From Halegenticoccus soli (GTDB lineage Archaea; Halobacteriota; Halobacteria; Halobacteriales; Haloferacaceae), in assembly GCF_002844195.1 (NCBI RefSeq), contig NZ_PEND01000004.1, positions 248,001 through 312,000 on the forward strand: DNA of 64,000 nucleotides, written 5' to 3'. The stretch's first letter is position 1. The number at the start of each line of letters is the position of its first letter. Positions 60,878-64,000 of this stretch are shown here, in pieces. The notes below the pieces were generated by a model. It was not told the origin of the DNA. It did not search any database and saw nothing but the letters and a program-made list of their open reading frames with translations. Both the position numbers and the translations under genes were made by a program.

Positions 60878-61458
60878 ACGACCACCTCCACCGCCACCAC
60901 GTTGAACACGGGGCTGTTCGGCGCGGTGTCCGACGCCGCGTAGAACCCGTCCATCGCCGCCAGCGTCGTCGTCGTCGGCCGCTCGCTCTCGTCGTACCGA
61001 ACGTCGTCGTCGTAGAGGGTGACCGTCCGCGTGGCAGAGACCGCGTGGTCGCTCGGCTGTCCGAAGTAGACCATCCGCCGCGTTTCGACCGTCCCGCCGG
61101 CGTCCTCCAGGTAGTGGACGTTCACGTTGAACGCGACGCCCGCGTCGCCGAACGTGCCGTTCAGCGCGCGGCCGAAGTCGGTCGGCGGACCGCCGTGCGT
61201 GTACGCGCCCCGGTAGTTGGTCCCGTGATACGTGCCGGCGCTGGAGCCGTACAGGAGCGTCGGTTTCAGCGTGCCGTTTTCCTCGGCCGCCAGGAGGACC
61301 CCCTCGGCGAGCGCGCCGTGCTGGTTCTCGATGTGCTGGCTCGACGTGCTCGCCGTCAGCGGCGTCACCGCCGTGACCTGCAGCGCGAACACGACGCTCG
61401 CGAGCAGCAGCGCCGCGGCGGTGATCGCCTCCAGCGTGTGCGCCTGCGCCCGGCTCAT
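60865..61458 (-). CDS. Pilin-like protein (DUF7288-type)
   Basis: 197 residues. The start MSRAQAHTLEAITAAALLLA with helix SVVFALQVTAVTPLT is characteristic of a haloarchaeal family always found beside pilus assembly genes, as I recall DUF7288. The exported part includes ENQHGALAEGVLLAAEENGTLK and NVVAVEVVVWRM at the end. The gene begins one base after the stop of the next upstream gene and overlaps the large surface-protein gene by thirteen bases. Confidence 0.82.
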   Translation of the reverse strand: MSRAQAHTLEAITAAALLLASVVFALQVTAVTPLTASTSSQHIENQHGALAEGVLLAAEENGTLKPTLLYGSSAGTYHGTNYRGAYTHGGPPTDFGRALNGTFGDAGVAFNVNVHYLEDAGGTVETRRMVYFGQPSDHAVSATRTVTLYDDDVRYDESERPTTTTLAAMDGFYAASDTAPNSPVFNVVAVEVVVWRM

Positions 61459-61459
61459 C

Positions 61460-62038
61460 TCACCACACCCTCACGTAGAGCCTGACGACCCCCTCGTCGT
61501 ACAGGACCGCCCGCTGGCCGACCGTCACGCGCGCGGAGCCGCCGGGCGCGGGGTCGCCGGCTTCGAGCGACACGCCCCCGGCGGAGACGATCCCGGACGC
61601 GTCCTCTACGGTCACGTTGAGGCGGTACCGCGAGGAGACGCCGAGCGCGTCGTTCAGCGCGGTCGCGTCCCCGTCGAAGCGACACGACGCCGACGCCGGC
61701 GGTCCGGACGGATCCCCGAACCGCTCGAAGAACTCGCCCGTGCACGTGGCGTTCAGCACGTAGGGGGACTCGAACTCGGCGAGGGCGTCCTCCGCGAGTT
61801 GACTCGCCAGCCGATCGGCGACGATCGTCGCCTCCTGTTCTCCGGTGAACGGATCGAACATCCCCGGTACGAAGGCGACGACCGCGGTGACGGTGAGCAG
61901 GAACACGCCCGCGCCGACCGCGAAGTCCAGGGTCGTCTGCGCCTTCGTCCGACCGCGGTCGACCGGGCACCGTTTCGGCGGTCCCCCGCCGCGTCGATTC
62001 GGGGTCGTCGCCCCGTCGTCGATCGAGTTCGGCCTCAT
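61460..62038 (-). CDS. Pilin-like protein (DUF7287-type)
   Basis: 192 residues. A basic N-terminus (PPKRCPVDRGRTKAQTTLDF) leads into the helix AVGAGVFLLTVTAVVAFVPG, followed by MFDPFTGEQEATIVADRLAS, a conserved-looking segment, and a beta domain with two cysteines (NATCTG and SASCRF). Similar proteins follow TadC/PilC homologues in haloarchaea. Its ATG overlaps the stop of the TadC-like gene (ATGA). It is likely a pseudopilin of the same machine. Confidence 0.82.
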   Translation of the reverse strand: MRPNSIDDGATTPNRRGGGPPKRCPVDRGRTKAQTTLDFAVGAGVFLLTVTAVVAFVPGMFDPFTGEQEATIVADRLASQLAEDALAEFESPYVLNATCTGEFFERFGDPSGPPASASCRFDGDATALNDALGVSSRYRLNVTVEDASGIVSAGGVSLEAGDPAPGGSARVTVGQRAVLYDEGVVRLYVRVW

Positions 62039-64000
62039 CCGACCACCACCCAGGTGCCGAGCGCAACCGTCAGCAGCGCGACCGCGAACTTCACCCCGGA
62101 GACGATGTCGGCGTCGCGGATGTACCCGGAGATGAACCCCGACAGGATCGCCTGCAGCGTCACCGCGTGGAAGAAAAGCACCGACAGGAGGTTGGTGTCG
62201 ACGCCGCCGCCGAACTCCGACCCGCCGCCTCCGCCCCCGCCGGAGGACCCCGTCTGCTCCGTCAGCCCGGCCATCACGTCGAGGAACTGCGTCTTCAGGA
62301 TGGCCATCACGGCGAGCAGCGTCAGGTAGGTCATGACGATGATGACGACCTGCATCCGCGTGCGCGACTTGCGCTCGCGGTCGATGTCGTCCTGGTTCTC
62401 GCTGGCCTGCGCCGCCGTCGTCAGCACGTCGGTGATCTGGCTCGACGCCTCCTGCGCCTCGGTGATGAGCTTCACCGTCCGGGCGAGCCGCGGGACGTGG
62501 TACTCGTTGTTGAACTCCACCAGCGCCTCCTTGAGGCCCATCCCGTAGTTCACCTTGCCGTAGATGACCTCGAACTCGTCTGCGAGCTTCCCCGAGGAGG
62601 TGTCGGCGACCGTCCGAATCGACTCCAGGAGCGTGAGCCCGGTGTCGTTCGCGCTGGATAGCTTCCGGAGGTTTTCCGAGAGCTTCCCCACCACGGCCCC
62701 CCTGGAGCGGACGTTCCAGGTGTGGAACGCGGCGAGGGGCACGCCGACGACGTACGCCGGGACGTACACCCAGAGGAACGTCCCCCAGACCGGCTGCGCG
62801 ACCATCCCGGCCCACGAGAGCGGTGCCGATCCGCTCGCCGCCGCGACGGCGAGGAGGGCGACGGCCGCCGGAACCGACAGCGCGAGCGTGTACAGCGGGT
62901 TGTCGCGGAAGAAGACGTGCGGGCGACGGAGGAGCGCCGCGGTCTCGTGGGTCCCCTCCCGGCTCCTGATCCGGTCGAAGACGCGGAACTCGCCGACGAA
63001 GCGCTCGACGAACCCGAGGTGAAACAGCCCCTCCTTTCGCGCCTCGTCGAGTCGGTCGCTCGAACCGGACGGCGAGAGGAACCCGTCGCCGGGCTCGTCC
63101 TGTTTGACGGTCGAGACGAGCACGAGGAAGCCGACGCCCGTGAGCGGGATCAGCCCGTACACCGTCGCGTACAGGAGCAGTTCGTCGGCGTTGCCGAGCA
63201 TGCTCATGATGACGAGGATGATGATGAGAAGCAGCGGGAACAGAGAGAGCGTCATGTACATCTCGCCGAACAGCTCCAGCGTCTCCAGGGTCAGCTCCTG
63301 CTGCTGTTTCGACGTCCGCATGTGCTTTTCCTTCTTGTCGTCGAGAAAGCGCTCCACGTCCCCGCCGGAGTTGACGATCGAGAGCATGTCCGTCAGGAAC
63401 TGCGAGAGCTCGTCGCTGGGCGTCTCCATCGCCTGGTTCCGGATGGCCGTCCGGTAGTCCACCCCGAAGTACTCCGTCTCCTGGACGATGCTCTGAAACT
63501 CCTTTGCCACCTCGCCGTAGGTGTCCTCCGCCTTCGCCATCGCCTCCAGGATCTCGAGCTGGTTCAGCCCGCCGACCGAGAGCGCGTACATGAACGACAC
63601 CGCGTCGGACAGGAGCATGTCGATCTCCCGCTTGCGCGAGGACGCCCGCGAGTAGGGGACGGCGACGACCGCCCCGAACCCGGCGGCGAACCCGACCGTC
63701 CCGAACACGACGCCCGTCAGCCCGATCGCCGCCGGCACCTTCGCCGCCAGGACGAGATCGAGCAGCGCCTCGTTCGGGATGCGCGCGCCCAGGGACAGCG
63801 ACTCGGCCGAGACGAGGCCGAGCGCGAACAGCCCGTACCCGAGGAGCGTCCCGAGCAGCCACAGCGCGACCCCGACGAGCGCGCCGACGGCCAGCGCGCG
63901 AGAGAGGTACAGTTCGACGGTGACGGGCATCCGCGCCTGCGCGAGCTTCTCCTCCACGTCGGCGACGAAGTCGCCGTCCGGATCGAAGAGCCGCCGAAAG
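62035..64000 (-). CDS. Type II/IV secretion system F family protein (TadC/PilC-like), partial
   Basis: The gene reads to the window end in frame, so its start is missing; about 655 residues are visible. Two T2SSF domains are seen (about 100-260 and 415-545 of the visible part), with the motifs LLSDAVSFMYALSVGGLNQLEILEAM (parts) and LRKLSSANDTGLTLLESIR, and eight or nine membrane helices. It forms the inner platform of archaeal type IV pili, driven by a hexameric ATPase that should be encoded just beyond position 64000. The last residues hold a Gly-rich loop (SSGGGGGGGSEF). Pilin-like genes follow. Confidence 0.92.
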   Translation of the reverse strand, partial: FRRLFDPDGDFVADVEEKLAQARMPVTVELYLSRALAVGALVGVALWLLGTLLGYGLFALGLVSAESLSLGARIPNEALLDLVLAAKVPAAIGLTGVVFGTVGFAAGFGAVVAVPYSRASSRKREIDMLLSDAVSFMYALSVGGLNQLEILEAMAKAEDTYGEVAKEFQSIVQETEYFGVDYRTAIRNQAMETPSDELSQFLTDMLSIVNSGGDVERFLDDKKEKHMRTSKQQQELTLETLELFGEMYMTLSLFPLLLIIILVIMSMLGNADELLLYATVYGLIPLTGVGFLVLVSTVKQDEPGDGFLSPSGSSDRLDEARKEGLFHLGFVERFVGEFRVFDRIRSREGTHETAALLRRPHVFFRDNPLYTLALSVPAAVALLAVAAASGSAPLSWAGMVAQPVWGTFLWVYVPAYVVGVPLAAFHTWNVRSRGAVVGKLSENLRKLSSANDTGLTLLESIRTVADTSSGKLADEFEVIYGKVNYGMGLKEALVEFNNEYHVPRLARTVKLITEAQEASSQITDVLTTAAQASENQDDIDRERKSRTRMQVVIIVMTYLTLLAVMAILKTQFLDVMAGLTEQTGSSGGGGGGGSEFGGGVDTNLLSVLFFHAVTLQAILSGFISGYIRDADIVSGVKFAVALLTVALGTWVVVG

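Noticed and set aside
61460-63862. 800-codon minus-strand frame through the TadC-like and pilin-like genes
   Set aside because: Out-of-frame reading of two real genes; only its last part coincides with the DUF7287-type protein, which has its own start at 62038.
1-64000. rRNA operon, replication origin or complete insertion sequence
   Set aside because: No rRNA-like sequence, no Orc1/Cdc6 gene with origin repeats, and no transposase with terminal inverted repeats was found.

Overview
This is a high-GC chromosomal window from a haloarchaeon (class Halobacteria). The proteins are strongly acidic (Asp/Glu-rich). Genes often start at a leaderless ATG or GTG about 25-30 bases after a TATA-like element. 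The gene content is typically haloarchaeal: Pcc1 with ribosomal proteins S15 and S3Ae, a CtaB with an extra CtaA-like half, RibL with a JAMM protease, DpsA, Tat lipoprotein halocyanin, PGF-CTERM anchoring, PolB2 and haloarchaeal pilus genes. Gene orders look closest to the Haloferax/Halorubrum side of the class, but the species cannot be named from this sequence.

Left part (1-36,600) is mostly core genome. It holds a DUF2071 protein, a YdbS/YdbT-like pair of membrane PH proteins behind a possible leader peptide, a KDPG-type aldolase, an HtrA-like protease, an ABC-2 exporter, and a divergent Gfo/Idh-aldo/keto reductase pair. Next come the respiratory block (heme o synthase with a neighbouring membrane protein, divergent from cytochrome oxidase subunit II), RibL with a JAMM protease beside an S1-DHH phosphoesterase, a membrane-anchored phospholipase-D-like protein and a HEAT-repeat protein. 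DpsA follows, with iron-box-like sites nearby that also flank the promoter of a 54-residue gene. After that are an Old Yellow Enzyme homologue, a thiolase/DUF35 pair lacking the usual thiolase cysteine, the SRP 7S RNA gene, archaetidylserine synthase, a halocyanin, and the rps15-DHH-pcc1-rps3ae operon.

Middle part (36,588-47,130) is accessory. A tRNA-Ala(GGC) gene is followed by two partial copies of its own 3' end, the usual mark of integration at a tRNA gene. Beyond them the DNA is poorer in G+C and sparsely coded. It carries a half-size EamA transporter, a short HTH protein, two acetyltransferases, an AzlCD exporter with a Cys/Met-metabolism PLP enzyme, a frameshifted cupin, a serine recombinase with palindromes at its promoter, and a ComEC-like metallo-beta-lactamase lipoprotein with a DUF3006 partner. 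Several small proteins of unknown function follow.

Right part (47,400-64,000) returns to core-like composition. It has an SLC13/TrkA-C transporter, a zinc-ribbon protein, and a three-gene operon (RecA-fold-like protein without a P-loop, small helical protein, PolB2 with altered catalytic motifs). That operon is the best candidate here for an unusual system, plausibly an archaeal damage-tolerance complex. Then come a DHA2-type MFS exporter and a PQQ-propeller protein with Tat and PGF-CTERM signals. Last is a pilus-type cluster: a TadC/PilC-like membrane protein cut by the window end, followed by pilin-like proteins, one of them split by a frameshift at a run of five G.
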